Counted from the stretch's first letter, positions 14,604-22,813 are shown. The stretch: 23,234 nucleotides of DNA from an uncultured Lachnospiraceae bacterium (GCA_934359535.1 CAKRLN010000004.1:1-23234), one strand, 5' to 3'. The notes: generated by a model from the letters alone, not told the origin. Made by a program: numbers and translations.

Positions 14604-16037
14604 TCAATCTGAATTGACAATTGCAATCCGCTTATCTTCTGTAAGTCCCTGCACATCCAATCCAAGTGTCATACACCGCCTGATATCTTTTATAAACCGT
14701 GTACTGATTTTTTCTCCTGGTACAATGATCGGAATTCCAGGTGGATATAAAAATACAAATTCTGCTGCCGTCTCCCCTTTTGCCTCCTCTAAGGGAAGCA
14801 GCTTTTGTTCTGTATCCTCTGCCTCGCAGATTCGCATAACCACTTCATTTTCCTGATAAACTGACCACTCCTTTAGACTGCAAGCGGAATATTTATGATC
14901 TTTTTCTTCCAAATCATGATCCAGAGTCTGTAATGCTTCCGAAAGTCTTAAGAATCCTTCATCCGTATCCATAATGCTTGTCATTGCAACAACATATTTA
15001 TCTGCCGTCATCTCCATCTGTAGATGATACCTGTTCAAAAGAATATCCGAAAGCTCTTTCCCATTCATATAAGACAGATCAGGAAAAATCAGGATTTTTC
15101 CGGTGTCAAACGCATAGCACTGCCCTGTTAAATCCTTCTTTGTTAAGACATGCAGGTGCTTAAGTCCTGCCACACACTCATAAAACGCATCCAATCTTCT
15201 CCGATAGTCTTCAAATATCCCGGTTCCATTTTCTGCAACCATCCGAATGCATTTCTCAATTCCCGCCATAAAAATATAAGACGGCGAGCTTGTTTCAAAA
15301 ATACCCAGATACTTTTCTACTCTGCTCTCGCTGATACGATCTGAGCAAAGATGAAGCAGGGCAGTCTGTGTAAAGGACGGCAGTGTTTTATGAAGGCTTA
15401 CGATAACTGCATCCGCACCGAGCTTTACGGCATTTTCCGGAAAACCTCCTCCAAATCCAAAATGTGCACCATGCGCCTCATCTACAATCAGTACCCCGTT
15501 ATGTCTATGTACCACCTCTGCGATTGCCCGGACATCCGACACAACTCCATCATAGGTTGGTGATGTAATAATCACTGTTTTAATATCCGGATACTGTGTC
15601 AGCTTTTCACTGACAGCCTCGGCTGTAATCTGCCCCTGAATCCCACATTCCGCTATCTGCGGATACAGATATACTGCCTCATATTCATTCAGAAAAACAG
15701 CATGGTATACTGCTTTATGACAATTTCGAGCCACAAGAACCCTGCTGCCCTTTCGCGCTGCCGCACAGATTGCAGCAAGCAGTCCACAAGTGCTTCCATT
15801 TACAAGATAAAAACTTCTCTTCGCTCCATATAAATCTGCCGCTCTTTGCTCAGCATCGCGGATAATATCTTCTGCATGATGCAGATTATCAAAACCATCA
15901 ATCTCCGTTATATCAATCTCATATGGATTGGGAAATGGGAGTGTCCTTCTTTTGTGCCCTGGCATATGAAATGGATACATATCGGACTTTGCATATTCTT
16001 CTAATTTCTTGTCAATCATTTCCACTTTGTGCTTCAT
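14604..16037 (-). CDS. Orn/Lys/Arg decarboxylase-like PLP enzyme (YaaO family)
   Basis: A 477-residue fold-type-I PLP enzyme. It has HMPGHK at 24-29, the N-terminal active-site motif of the family. VNGSTCG at 79-85 binds the cofactor phosphate. VDEAHGAHFG at 186-195 supplies the Asp and His that contact the PLP ring. SLHKTLPSFTQ at 214-224 contains the Schiff-base lysine K217. The C-terminal domain includes FLYPPGIPIIVPGE, typical of Group III decarboxylases. The short form without the wing domain resembles B. subtilis YaaO/SpeA, so decarboxylation of arginine or lysine for polyamine synthesis is the likely role; the substrate cannot be decided. It lies only 24 nt after the upstream unknown gene, which suggests co-transcription. 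Confidence 0.93.
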   Translation of the reverse strand: MKHKVEMIDKKLEEYAKSDMYPFHMPGHKRRTLPFPNPYEIDITEIDGFDNLHHAEDIIRDAEQRAADLYGAKRSFYLVNGSTCGLLAAICAAARKGSRVLVARNCHKAVYHAVFLNEYEAVYLYPQIAECGIQGQITAEAVSEKLTQYPDIKTVIITSPTYDGVVSDVRAIAEVVHRHNGVLIVDEAHGAHFGFGGGFPENAVKLGADAVIVSLHKTLPSFTQTALLHLCSDRISESRVEKYLGIFETSSPSYIFMAGIEKCIRMVAENGTGIFEDYRRRLDAFYECVAGLKHLHVLTKKDLTGQCYAFDTGKILIFPDLSYMNGKELSDILLNRYHLQMEMTADKYVVAMTSIMDTDEGFLRLSEALQTLDHDLEEKDHKYSACSLKEWSVYQENEVVMRICEAEDTEQKLLPLEEAKGETAAEFVFLYPPGIPIIVPGEKISTRFIKDIRRCMTLGLDVQGLTEDKRIAIVNSD

Positions 16038-16061
16038 CCTGTCATGCCTTTCTTCTGCGCA

Positions 16062-16973
16062 CTAGCCAAGGAACCGTCCAAGCTCCGGCATCCAATCATC
16101 AAAAAAGATCTCATTTTTGCAGACCGCATGCCATACCGGTTCCATAAAAGTACATAGACGTTCAATCACAGCATCCCATTCCGGAAGCTCGGATTTTATA
16201 CTTTTTGCATATTTTTCCCAACGCTTTTTCATATAAGTATAATCCCGGTAGGAACGAAGCTGCTGCATCCGTTTCAGTCTTAAAAGCTTCGGTTCGTCCT
16301 TTGTAAGCCTTATCAGTTCATCCACGATTCTCCTTCCACTGATCGACTTTGTCCGCAGTATCTCATCGGATATTGCATAAGCTTCCATGGAATCAATAAG
16401 TTCCAGACGCTTTATGATTTCATACAAATTATCTGCAAGAAGATTATCAGAAGGATATTTCATGTACGTAATTTCCTGTTCCGGATTCATAAATGGAACC
16501 AGCTTTTCCTTTTCCAAAATTCCAGTTCCCTCTTCAAATGGAATTAATGCAGCCTCAATGGGTACCTCCATTCCTTCCAGCTCTCCAACAAGGTTCCATG
16601 CAAAGCCATACTCCTTCTGCTGTGCCATCCCCTTCCAGTTCACATAAATAGAATGCTCTTTCCGAAAAATGATTGCTATCATATAGGATGCCATTTTCCA
16701 GGACAGCTTCTGACCTGGTACCAGCTTTTGCTCCGCAAATACTTTCGGATTCTCCATATAATAAAATTTTAACAGCCGCCTCTGCCCTTTCCGGTAAACA
16801 TCAACCCCAAGCACCTCCGGGTTTGCGAGCCACAGATGTCCAGAAAATTCAGAACTGTATACGAGCCGGATGAGCTCTTCCAAAACACATCCATATAATG
16901 CATTGGGAAATGCCAGACCAAGCGAAGCACTCTTTGCCTTTAATGCTGTTTCATTCATTACTTCAAATGCCAT
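16062..16973 (-). CDS. Unrecognised partner of the AbiEi-like gene
   Basis: A 303-residue protein of unknown function. The ATG at 16971-16973 overlaps the stop of the AbiEi-like gene (TAATG), so translation is coupled. In AbiE systems this place is taken by the AbiEii nucleotidyltransferase. The N-terminal LKAKSASLGL..NALYGCVLEELIRLVYSSEFSGHLWLA is laid out like the start of AbiEii proteins. The segment NLLADNLYEIIKRLELIDSMEAY resembles their later helical part. The catalytic GG-x-L and paired-Asp signature is not visible. It may be a degenerate or strongly diverged AbiEii-type protein, or an unrelated partner. It is soluble, with a basic, aromatic-rich C-terminal third (KKRWEKYAKSIKSELPEWD). 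No catalytic motif stands out. Confidence 0.6.
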   Translation of the reverse strand: MAFEVMNETALKAKSASLGLAFPNALYGCVLEELIRLVYSSEFSGHLWLANPEVLGVDVYRKGQRRLLKFYYMENPKVFAEQKLVPGQKLSWKMASYMIAIIFRKEHSIYVNWKGMAQQKEYGFAWNLVGELEGMEVPIEAALIPFEEGTGILEKEKLVPFMNPEQEITYMKYPSDNLLADNLYEIIKRLELIDSMEAYAISDEILRTKSISGRRIVDELIRLTKDEPKLLRLKRMQQLRSYRDYTYMKKRWEKYAKSIKSELPEWDAVIERLCTFMEPVWHAVCKNEIFFDDWMPELGRFLG

Positions 16974-17602
16974 TAAAGCCACACTCCAATCATATTCTGA
17001 ACTTTCTTCAATACCTTTCTCTCCTTCGCATAGTCTAACAGCGCAGAAATATCCTTATCCGGATCTTTAATGTATTTCTGGATTGCTTCTTTAAAATCAG
17101 CCCGCTCCATTTTCCCTTCATATTTCAGGCAGTCACAGATCAGACGGTCTTTATCATAAATCCGAAATACCTGCCCATTCCAGCGGAGCTTCGAGGCCCC
17201 AAGCTTTAATGTTTCAGGTTCCGTATAAAACGGAATCACTTGTGGATAATCCATTTTAAACCGCGATTTCGATGTGTTTTTATCTACCGCAAGTGTCCAG
17301 CCAAATGGCTTTTGTCTCAGATAGCCATATGCAAAAAGCGCACTTTCCATACAAAGAAGTGCATCCGGAAAAAGCTTTGCGATTAGTTCCTCCTCTGTAA
17401 ACCGGTCTGTCCGGTCAGTATAATAACCATTTTTAATTCGTACCAGCTGTCCATTTTCCACAAAATCAAGTATTCTCCGGTAATCAATTCCAAGCTCTGA
17501 CAGCTCTTCTGTTTTTACAATTCCGCCCTGTTTTTCAATGCAGGCATAAATTTCATCCAGTATTACTCTTGATGTATCCTTTCTTTTGTAATTTGTCTCC
17601 AT
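16973..17602 (-). CDS. AbiEi-type antitoxin/transcriptional regulator homologue
   Basis: A 209-residue protein of the AbiEi family (type IV toxin-antitoxin antitoxins). An N-terminal winged helix covers about residues 12-62, ending LVRIKNGYYTDRTDRF, the usual wing. The C-terminal domain begins with FPDALLCMESALFAYGYLRQKP and continues through FRIYDKDRLICDCLKYEGKMERADFKEAIQKYI, typical of the AbiEi C-terminal fold. In studied AbiE systems this protein neutralises the toxin and represses its own promoter. A good promoter lies 47 nt upstream and GGAG precedes the ATG at 17600-17602. The next gene is coupled but is not a clear AbiEii. It also leads a row of housekeeping genes. Confidence 0.85.
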   Translation of the reverse strand: METNYKRKDTSRVILDEIYACIEKQGGIVKTEELSELGIDYRRILDFVENGQLVRIKNGYYTDRTDRFTEEELIAKLFPDALLCMESALFAYGYLRQKPFGWTLAVDKNTSKSRFKMDYPQVIPFYTEPETLKLGASKLRWNGQVFRIYDKDRLICDCLKYEGKMERADFKEAIQKYIKDPDKDISALLDYAKERKVLKKVQNMIGVWL

Positions 17603-17648
17603 TTTTTCCGCTCCATCATTTTCATCGTGGTACTTATTTCATGCTTCT

Positions 17649-17677
17649 ATCATACCTTTCTTTTGTTTTTACGTCAA
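17649..17677 (-). promoter_or_regulatory. Sigma-A promoter of the AbiEi-like to rsmI gene row
   Basis: Minus-strand TTGACG (17672-17677), 17-bp spacer, TATGAT (17649-17654). It lies between the terminator of the carboxypeptidase gene and the AbiEi-like gene. The genes downstream to rsmI are separated by at most 24 nt and no other terminator is visible, so this is the best candidate promoter for the whole nine-gene row. Confidence 0.85.
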
Positions 17678-17689
17678 TTCTTCAGGCAC

Positions 17690-17724
17690 AAAAACAGCAG
17701 CCCCATTTTTCTGAAAGGCTGCTG
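17690..17724 (-). terminator. Terminator of the D-Ala-D-Ala carboxypeptidase gene
   Basis: Minus-strand 8-bp stem CAGCAGCC/GGCTGCTG (17717-17724 and 17695-17702) with a 14-nt loop and a following TTTTTGT. It begins 9 nt after the stop codon of the gene. Confidence 0.85.
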
Positions 17725-17733
17725 CTAAACGTC

Positions 17734-19143
17734 CTATTTAAAGAGACGGTTCTTTTTATTATATTTATCCTGTTTCGGCTCCTTGAAACGATCCTTCTGT
17801 TTCTTTCTCACATCGCGGTTATGCCGGATCACATACATATTATCATAAACCTTTTTTACAAGAAAAATGATCATTGCCAAAACGGCAACTGCTGCGATTG
17901 CTCCAATGATATAAATTGGCTTTATTACAACAACCTTTTTCGCATTTCCGTCTTCCTCAGAAGCAGTCTCCCTTTCATCAAACACCGACTCCGGTGCTTC
18001 CACCTGGGAGGCAATGATTTTTGCACTTCCAACATCATGTCCTGCATAGCTATACTTGATCTCTGCAACGGAATCGCCACCGGACTGTTTAATCTCCATC
18101 GTTGATGACGTATCTGTAAATGCAGCAGTTTTCGGAATTACTACATAAGAAGCATCATCCAAAGAAACAAATGACTGGTTATTATTTAATATTCCCTTAT
18201 CCTTCAGACTCTCATCAGAAATAGTTTTCTCATTCTGTGCAATATTTACAACCTGAAAATTATTAAAGCAGTAATCCAAAAGGCTTGTTGTATCCAGATA
18301 ATGCTGCGGATTCGTACTATGAAGAATTACGCATACAAGTGTCATTCCATCCTTTTCTGCATACGTAACAAGTGTATTTCCTGCATCATCTGTAAAGCCC
18401 GTCTTACCTCCGGTACAGTAATCATAAAGATATTTTCGTGTCCGTGACGGATAAAGCATCTGATGATCATTCGAAAGTGGTGTCGGCTCTGCATGCTTAT
18501 TTGTCGGTGGTATCTCATACGTTCCTGTTCCAACAATCTTACGGAATGTCTCATTCTTGTATGCCGCACTTGCAATCAGTGCCATATCATGCGCAGATGT
18601 CCAATGATTTTCGTCCGGAAGTCCATTTGGATTATTAAAATGTGTATTGGTACATCCAAGCTCCGCAGCAGTACTGTTCATAAGATCAATAAAGGTACTG
18701 TAATCTCCACCAAGCTTCTGTCCAACATGCTCTGCAACTGCATAAGCACATTCATTTGCAGATTTTAAAAGCACCGCATACAGTGTCTGCTCCATTGTCA
18801 TCTGCTCATCAAGATCCCTTGCAATATGCGAGGTTGCTCCCTCATTTTTAAAAACTGCATCTGCTGAAAAGGTAACTGTCTCATCCAGTGAACAGTTTTC
18901 AACCGCAAGATATGCAGTCATAATTTTTGTGATACTTGCTGGATAATTCACTTCATCTGCATTCTTTTCATAAAGAACAGTCCCAGAATTCACTTCCATA
19001 ACGATCGCCGATGGTGACACAATATCCACTCCCTCTGGCCAATATGCATCTTCTGCCTTTACAGTCTGAGGAACCGCCTGTATTATACTAAAAACTGCAA
19101 GCAGGCAGACTGCAGCTTTTTTTAACCCTTGTGTAAATTTCAT
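17734..19143 (-). CDS. D-alanyl-D-alanine carboxypeptidase (PBP5/DacF type)
   Basis: A 469-residue exported serine peptidase that removes the terminal D-Ala from peptidoglycan stem peptides. A signal peptide (residues 1 to about 30, ending VKA) is followed by the S11 catalytic motifs: S70-I-T-K73, S128-A-N130 and K247-T-G249. After the beta-rich domain a single membrane helix near residues 405-425 leads to a strongly basic tail of about 40 residues. Classic PBP5 proteins end in an amphipathic anchor instead. I chose the ATG at 19141-19143 because AGGAG lies 5 nt upstream; an ATG 18 codons earlier lacks a ribosome binding site. It is flanked by its own promoter and terminator. It may act in vegetative or spore peptidoglycan; the sequence does not decide. 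Confidence 0.95.
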   Translation of the reverse strand: MKFTQGLKKAAVCLLAVFSIIQAVPQTVKAEDAYWPEGVDIVSPSAIVMEVNSGTVLYEKNADEVNYPASITKIMTAYLAVENCSLDETVTFSADAVFKNEGATSHIARDLDEQMTMEQTLYAVLLKSANECAYAVAEHVGQKLGGDYSTFIDLMNSTAAELGCTNTHFNNPNGLPDENHWTSAHDMALIASAAYKNETFRKIVGTGTYEIPPTNKHAEPTPLSNDHQMLYPSRTRKYLYDYCTGGKTGFTDDAGNTLVTYAEKDGMTLVCVILHSTNPQHYLDTTSLLDYCFNNFQVVNIAQNEKTISDESLKDKGILNNNQSFVSLDDASYVVIPKTAAFTDTSSTMEIKQSGGDSVAEIKYSYAGHDVGSAKIIASQVEAPESVFDERETASEEDGNAKKVVVIKPIYIIGAIAAVAVLAMIIFLVKKVYDNMYVIRHNRDVRKKQKDRFKEPKQDKYNKKNRLFK

Positions 19144-19181
19144 GTTATCTCCTAACCTATGTAAACTAAATGAACCTCTTA

Positions 19182-19210
19182 AGTATAAACATATCAAAAA
19201 GACTATGCAA
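19182..19210 (-). promoter_or_regulatory. Sigma-A promoter of the carboxypeptidase gene
   Basis: Minus-strand TTGCAT (19205-19210), 17-bp spacer, TATACT (19182-19187), about 40 nt before the start codon. The form suggests vegetative, not sporulation-specific, expression. Confidence 0.8.
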
Positions 19211-19320
19211 GCCGTTTCTATAAAAAACTCTTTTAAGTATACGCAAATTATAATACAATAAAAGCATACATCATTTCGTATACCGATTTTTATGCATATT
19301 AGAAAGGAAATTAATAACCT

Positions 19321-19962
19321 ATGAGACTCCGCAATATTCCCGGTGCAGACGAAGTTATTTCAAACAGCACCTATTGTATTCAGAATCCAGTGGAATTAAA
19401 AGGCTCCTGGAGAGCATTTTTAAAAAATGACCATCCGATCCACATTGAAGTCGGAATGGGAAAAGGCCGTTTTCTTATGGATCTTGCCCGTGAGAATCCA
19501 CAAATTAATTATATCGGCATTGAACGCTATACAAGTGTCCTGTTACGTGCCGTTCAGAAAATCAACGAAGATCCGTTAGATAATGTACATTTTCTCTGCA
19601 TCGATGCTGCAACACTTCCGGATATTTTTGCTTCCGGTGAGGTAGACCGTATTTATCTAAACTTTTCCGATCCATGGCCAAAAGACCGCCATGCGAAAAG
19701 ACGGCTTACCTCCCGCGAATTTCTGGCGCGTTATGACCAGTTTCTTGCTCCAGATGGACGAATCGAATTTAAAACAGATAACCAGGATCTGTTTACCTTC
19801 TCTTTAGAAGAAATCGAAGAATCCGACCGCTGGCATTTAGATGCATCCACACGCGACCTGCATCACGATCCTGTTTTAAATCAGGGAAATATTATGACAG
19901 AATATGAAGAGAAATTTTCCTCCAAGGGCAACCCGATCTGTAAACTGATTACTTCACGATAA
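19321..19962 (+). CDS. trmB: tRNA (guanine46-N7)-methyltransferase
   Basis: A 213-residue SAM-dependent enzyme that makes m7G46 in the variable loop of tRNAs. The SAM motif is IEVGMGKGRFLMDLA at 42-56, followed by IGIERY at 65-70. The TrmB hallmark NFSDPWPKDRHAKRRLT lies at 114-130, and FKTDNQDLF supplies the later catalytic and tRNA-binding residues. The length is typical. AAAGGAAA lies upstream of the ATG at a somewhat long spacing. A TATAAT at 19248-19253 could be its -10 box but has no convincing -35. It is divergent from the carboxypeptidase gene and ends in its own terminator. Confidence 0.96.
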   Translation: MRLRNIPGADEVISNSTYCIQNPVELKGSWRAFLKNDHPIHIEVGMGKGRFLMDLARENPQINYIGIERYTSVLLRAVQKINEDPLDNVHFLCIDAATLPDIFASGEVDRIYLNFSDPWPKDRHAKRRLTSREFLARYDQFLAPDGRIEFKTDNQDLFTFSLEEIEESDRWHLDASTRDLHHDPVLNQGNIMTEYEEKFSSKGNPICKLITSR

Positions 19963-19969
19963 ACAAAAA

Positions 19970-20007
19970 CCTCCGTAATTTCAATTTGAAGCTGCGGAGG
20001 CTTTTTT
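19970..20007 (+). terminator. Terminator of trmB
   Basis: Stem CCTCCG (19970-19975) and CGGAGG (19995-20000) with a 19-nt loop that can pair further (AATTTCAATTTGAAG), followed by CTTTTTT. It begins 8 nt after the trmB stop. Confidence 0.85.
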
Positions 20008-20026
20008 AGAAGCTGTAATAGAAAAT

Positions 20027-20065
20027 AAAAAAACCTCCAACGAATCGCTATGTTCGTTAAAGGTT
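20027..20065 (-). terminator. Terminator of tRNA-Lys
   Basis: Minus-strand 13-bp stem (20053-20065 with 20032-20044, two G-U pairs) with an 8-nt loop, followed by a run of T. It lies 7 nt after the tRNA 3' end and back to back with the trmB terminator. Confidence 0.88.
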
Positions 20066-20071
20066 TTCGCG

Positions 20072-20144
20072 TGCGCCACCAGGGGTTCGAACCCTGGACA
20101 CCCTGATTAAGAGTCAGGTGCTCTGCCAGCTGAGCTAGTGGCGC
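20072..20144 (-). tRNA. tRNA-Lys (CTT)
   Basis: A 73-nt cloverleaf without encoded CCA. The acceptor stem is GCGCCAC/GTGGCGC with discriminator A73. The D arm is AGCTCAGCTGGCAGAGC. The anticodon loop CTCTTAA gives CTT, and the T arm is GGTTCGAACC. It is a single-gene unit with its own promoter and terminator. Confidence 0.96.
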
Positions 20145-20171
20145 ATGTGCTGTATCTCACTTGCAGGATTT

Positions 20172-20200
20172 ATTATATATGATAGCTTTCATAAATGCAA
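20172..20200 (-). promoter_or_regulatory. Sigma-A promoter of tRNA-Lys
   Basis: Minus-strand TTGCAT (20195-20200), 17-bp spacer, TATAAT (20172-20177), about 28 nt before the tRNA 5' end. Confidence 0.88.
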
Positions 20201-20294
20201 GCTTTTTTTTCAAATTTTTTAAATTTTTTTATTTTAAGAAATTATATCTATATTTTGTAAAGTTTGCACGGTTTCTTTTTTGAAAAAAACGTGT

Positions 20295-20328
20295 ATGATA
20301 TATCATGTTACAGGAGGATCATATCATG
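20295..20328 (+). promoter_or_regulatory. Palindrome and direct repeat in the pepT 5' region
   Basis: A perfect 12-bp palindrome ATGATATATCAT (20295-20306) covers the probable -10 box TATGAT. The octamer ATATCATG occurs at 20300-20307 and again at 20321-20328, exactly 21 bp apart, the second copy including the start codon. GGAGG at 20313-20317 lies between them. It could be an operator; chance is also possible in this AT-rich stretch. Confidence 0.3.
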
Positions 20329-21546
20329 AAAGTAGAAGAACGATTATTAAAGTATGTCTCCTATTGGACAACATCCGATGAGACAAACACAAATATTCCA
20401 AGCAATGACCGCGAATATACACTTGGACGCGAGCTGGAAAAAGAATTAAAGGAACTTGGACTTGAAAAGGTTGTTTTAACCGACCATTGTTATGTCTATG
20501 GTCTGCTGCCGGCAACACCAGGAATGGAGCATACAAAATCCATGGGATTTATTGCGCATATGGACACGGCACCAGATTACTGCGGTGAAAATGTAAGGCC
20601 ACAGATTATTCCGGATTATAACGGAGGTGATGTTCTCTTAAAGGGATCCTGCACAACCTTAAAGGTTTCTGACTTCCCATCACTGAAAACCTTAAAAGGC
20701 AGAACCCTGATCACAACCGATGGTACAACGCTGCTTGGTGCAGATGACAAAGCCGGTGTTGCCGAGATTATGACCGCAATGGAGCAGATCATTGCAGAAC
20801 AGCTCCCGCACGGTGATATCTGGATCGGCTTTACTCCAGATGAAGAAGTTGGTTCCGGTGCTGATCTTTTTGATCTTGATTATTTCAAAGCAGATTATGC
20901 CTATACCGTTGATGGTGATTATGAGGGTGAGGTTGCATATGAGAACTTTAATGCAGCCAGTGCTGACTTCAAATTCCACGGTGTCAATGTCCACCCTGGA
21001 GAAGCCAAAAATATTATGGTCAATGCTGCCCTCATTGCCTGTGAGCTTGCTGCTAACCTCCCATCAGATGAAACCCCATCACACACAGAAGGACGCGAAG
21101 GCTTTTATCACCTCTGCGGCATGTCCGGAGATGTTGCCAGTGCCACCCTTTCTTACATTGTACGTGATCATGATAAAACACGTTTCGAAGACCGTTTAAG
21201 CACACTGGAAGAGCTTACAAAATTCTTTAACAGCAAGTACGGGGAAGGTACAGTAGAGCTTACGATTACACATTCCTATGAGAACATGCTCTCGGTTATT
21301 GAAAAAAATATGTATGTGGTAGAACAGGCCAAAAAAGCAATCGCAGATGCTGGTCTTGAACCAATCTCACGCCCCGTAAGGGGTGGTACCGATGGTGCAC
21401 GCCTGTCCTTTATGGGACTTCCGTGTCCAAACCTTGGAACCGGTGGATACGGCTTCCACGGCCCATATGAACATATTTCCGTCGAAGGCATGGAAACAGC
21501 TGTACGTATTATTAAAAGCATTGCTTCTGATCCTGTCTCTAAATAA
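20326..21546 (+). CDS. pepT: Peptidase T (tripeptide aminopeptidase)
   Basis: A 406-residue cytoplasmic M20B metallopeptidase that removes N-terminal residues from tripeptides. The two-zinc site is complete: H78 and D80 in AHMDTA, D140 in GADDKAG, E173/E174 in TPDEEVG, D196 in TVDGD and a late histidine in GYGFHGPYEHIS. These positions match the numbering of E. coli PepT, which supports the start at 20326. That ATG has GGAGG at 8 nt; an ATG at 20305 would add seven residues but lies before the ribosome binding site. The dimerisation domain (about residues 207-315) is intact. It is followed by a strong bidirectional terminator. Confidence 0.97.
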   Translation: MKVEERLLKYVSYWTTSDETNTNIPSNDREYTLGRELEKELKELGLEKVVLTDHCYVYGLLPATPGMEHTKSMGFIAHMDTAPDYCGENVRPQIIPDYNGGDVLLKGSCTTLKVSDFPSLKTLKGRTLITTDGTTLLGADDKAGVAEIMTAMEQIIAEQLPHGDIWIGFTPDEEVGSGADLFDLDYFKADYAYTVDGDYEGEVAYENFNAASADFKFHGVNVHPGEAKNIMVNAALIACELAANLPSDETPSHTEGREGFYHLCGMSGDVASATLSYIVRDHDKTRFEDRLSTLEELTKFFNSKYGEGTVELTITHSYENMLSVIEKNMYVVEQAKKAIADAGLEPISRPVRGGTDGARLSFMGLPCPNLGTGGYGFHGPYEHISVEGMETAVRIIKSIASDPVSK

Positions 21547-21590
21547 AAACTCCTTAAGCCAGTGACTCTGTTCGAGCCACTTTACGAATT

Positions 21591-21642
21591 AAAAAAGAAG
21601 CTTTATCATGCTTACAAATAAACATGATAAAGCTTCTTTTTT
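21591..21642. terminator. Bidirectional terminator between pepT and the coiled-coil gene
   Basis: A perfect 20-bp inverted repeat (21591-21610 and 21623-21642) with a 12-nt loop. The outer six bases are A on one arm and T on the other, so a T-run follows the G/C part in either direction. It serves pepT (plus) and the coiled-coil membrane protein gene (minus). Confidence 0.92.
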
Positions 21643-21697
21643 GTCTATAGAATTCGGAATCGTTACCTCATTTCTATATTTTTACGTTTCTATATTT

Positions 21698-22813
21698 CTA
21701 CATACTTGCAATCAGTGCTGCAATTTCTTCTGGTGTCATCATCTTATTTGGATCTGACATATCTGGTGCTGCTGGCTGCGCGCCTGCCTCATCGACAACC
21801 GGCTCTGCCTCTGATTCATCTGGTTCTGGAAGCGAAGCCTCTTCCACATCAGGAATTACTTCCTCTTCTGGCTCACTGACAGCTGCTTCTTCCATAACCG
21901 GTTCCACTGGTGTCTGCTCGGAAGCTGCCATCTCCGGTACCGTCGTAGTCACAGACTCCTGTACGGACTGCGCTGGTATTTCTTCTGCTACCGGCTGCGA
22001 TAACTCAGGTTGCACAGTTTCCATAACAGGCTGTGGATCTGGCTGTTTTACTTCCAGTGCTGCTGCCTGACTCGCAAACTGTGACATGCTCTGCTGGGCT
22101 GCCATCTGCTGTGTCATTGCAGAAGCCTGATTTGCCATTTCCTTTGCATTCTCCATTGCCTGGATCACACCGGTTTTAATGTAATTCTCAAGTCCGCTGA
22201 TATTCGTAAGAAGCTCCTGCTGCTTTAACAAAAGCTCCTGATTATTCTGAATGATCAGTGTTTTCTGCTTCTCCATCAGTTCTTCATTACTTACATGAAG
22301 CTTCTGTCCAAATGACTCTAACATGTCCATAACCTGATCATTCGAATTTAAAAGTGCTTCTGCATTCTCCCGGTTACGGTTGATCGTCACCTTGGCGATC
22401 GCTTTCTGGGCACTGATAATATTATCGGCTGGAACAGAAGCGGTCTGCTCCATCTCTCCCATTCTCTTCTCAAGATCATCAAACGATTTCTTTAACATCA
22501 TATAAGATGCCTTTTCTGATTTAAAGATCATCTCATATTGTTCCTGAGCATAGACTTCTTTTCTCTGTGACTTCTTCTGAATCGATGCAATCACAAAATA
22601 AAGTGCAATTAATATAAGTACTCCAAATACCCCAAGCATTATATAATCCTTCGGATAATTGATCATAACATACAGCTCTAATATAAACAGAACAGTAAAC
22701 ACAATTGCAGAAAAAATCATCTGAATATTTGAACCGTCCTTTTTTTTCTTTGGTGCTGCCTGTGGTTTCTTCTCTTCTGCAGTCTTTGGTGTAGATATCT
22801 GCTCCTCGCCCAT
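21698..22813 (-). CDS. Two-TM coiled-coil protein with FliM/FliN-like C-terminal peptide
   Basis: A 371-residue membrane protein that I do not recognise as a named family. The order is: Lys-rich cytoplasmic N-terminus (1-30), two membrane helices (about 32-52 and 57-78), a long helical coiled-coil region (about 85-245, rich in Gln, Glu, Met and Leu), a low-complexity acidic Pro/Glu/Val region (about 250-350) and the C-terminal peptide DPNKMMTPEEIAALIASM. That peptide resembles the N-terminal LSQDEIDALL motif of FliM and FliY, which binds CheY-phosphate in chemotaxis. Both ends would be cytoplasmic. A scaffold or signalling role is possible but is inference. GGAG lies 8 nt before the ATG at 22811-22813. 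Confidence 0.75.
   Translation of the reverse strand: MGEEQISTPKTAEEKKPQAAPKKKKDGSNIQMIFSAIVFTVLFILELYVMINYPKDYIMLGVFGVLILIALYFVIASIQKKSQRKEVYAQEQYEMIFKSEKASYMMLKKSFDDLEKRMGEMEQTASVPADNIISAQKAIAKVTINRNRENAEALLNSNDQVMDMLESFGQKLHVSNEELMEKQKTLIIQNNQELLLKQQELLTNISGLENYIKTGVIQAMENAKEMANQASAMTQQMAAQQSMSQFASQAAALEVKQPDPQPVMETVQPELSQPVAEEIPAQSVQESVTTTVPEMAASEQTPVEPVMEEAAVSEPEEEVIPDVEEASLPEPDESEAEPVVDEAGAQPAAPDMSDPNKMMTPEEIAALIASM

Noticed and set aside
20792..21199. Plus-strand 135-codon frame inside pepT
   Set aside because: Out-of-frame shadow of pepT, low-complexity composition, no start signal.
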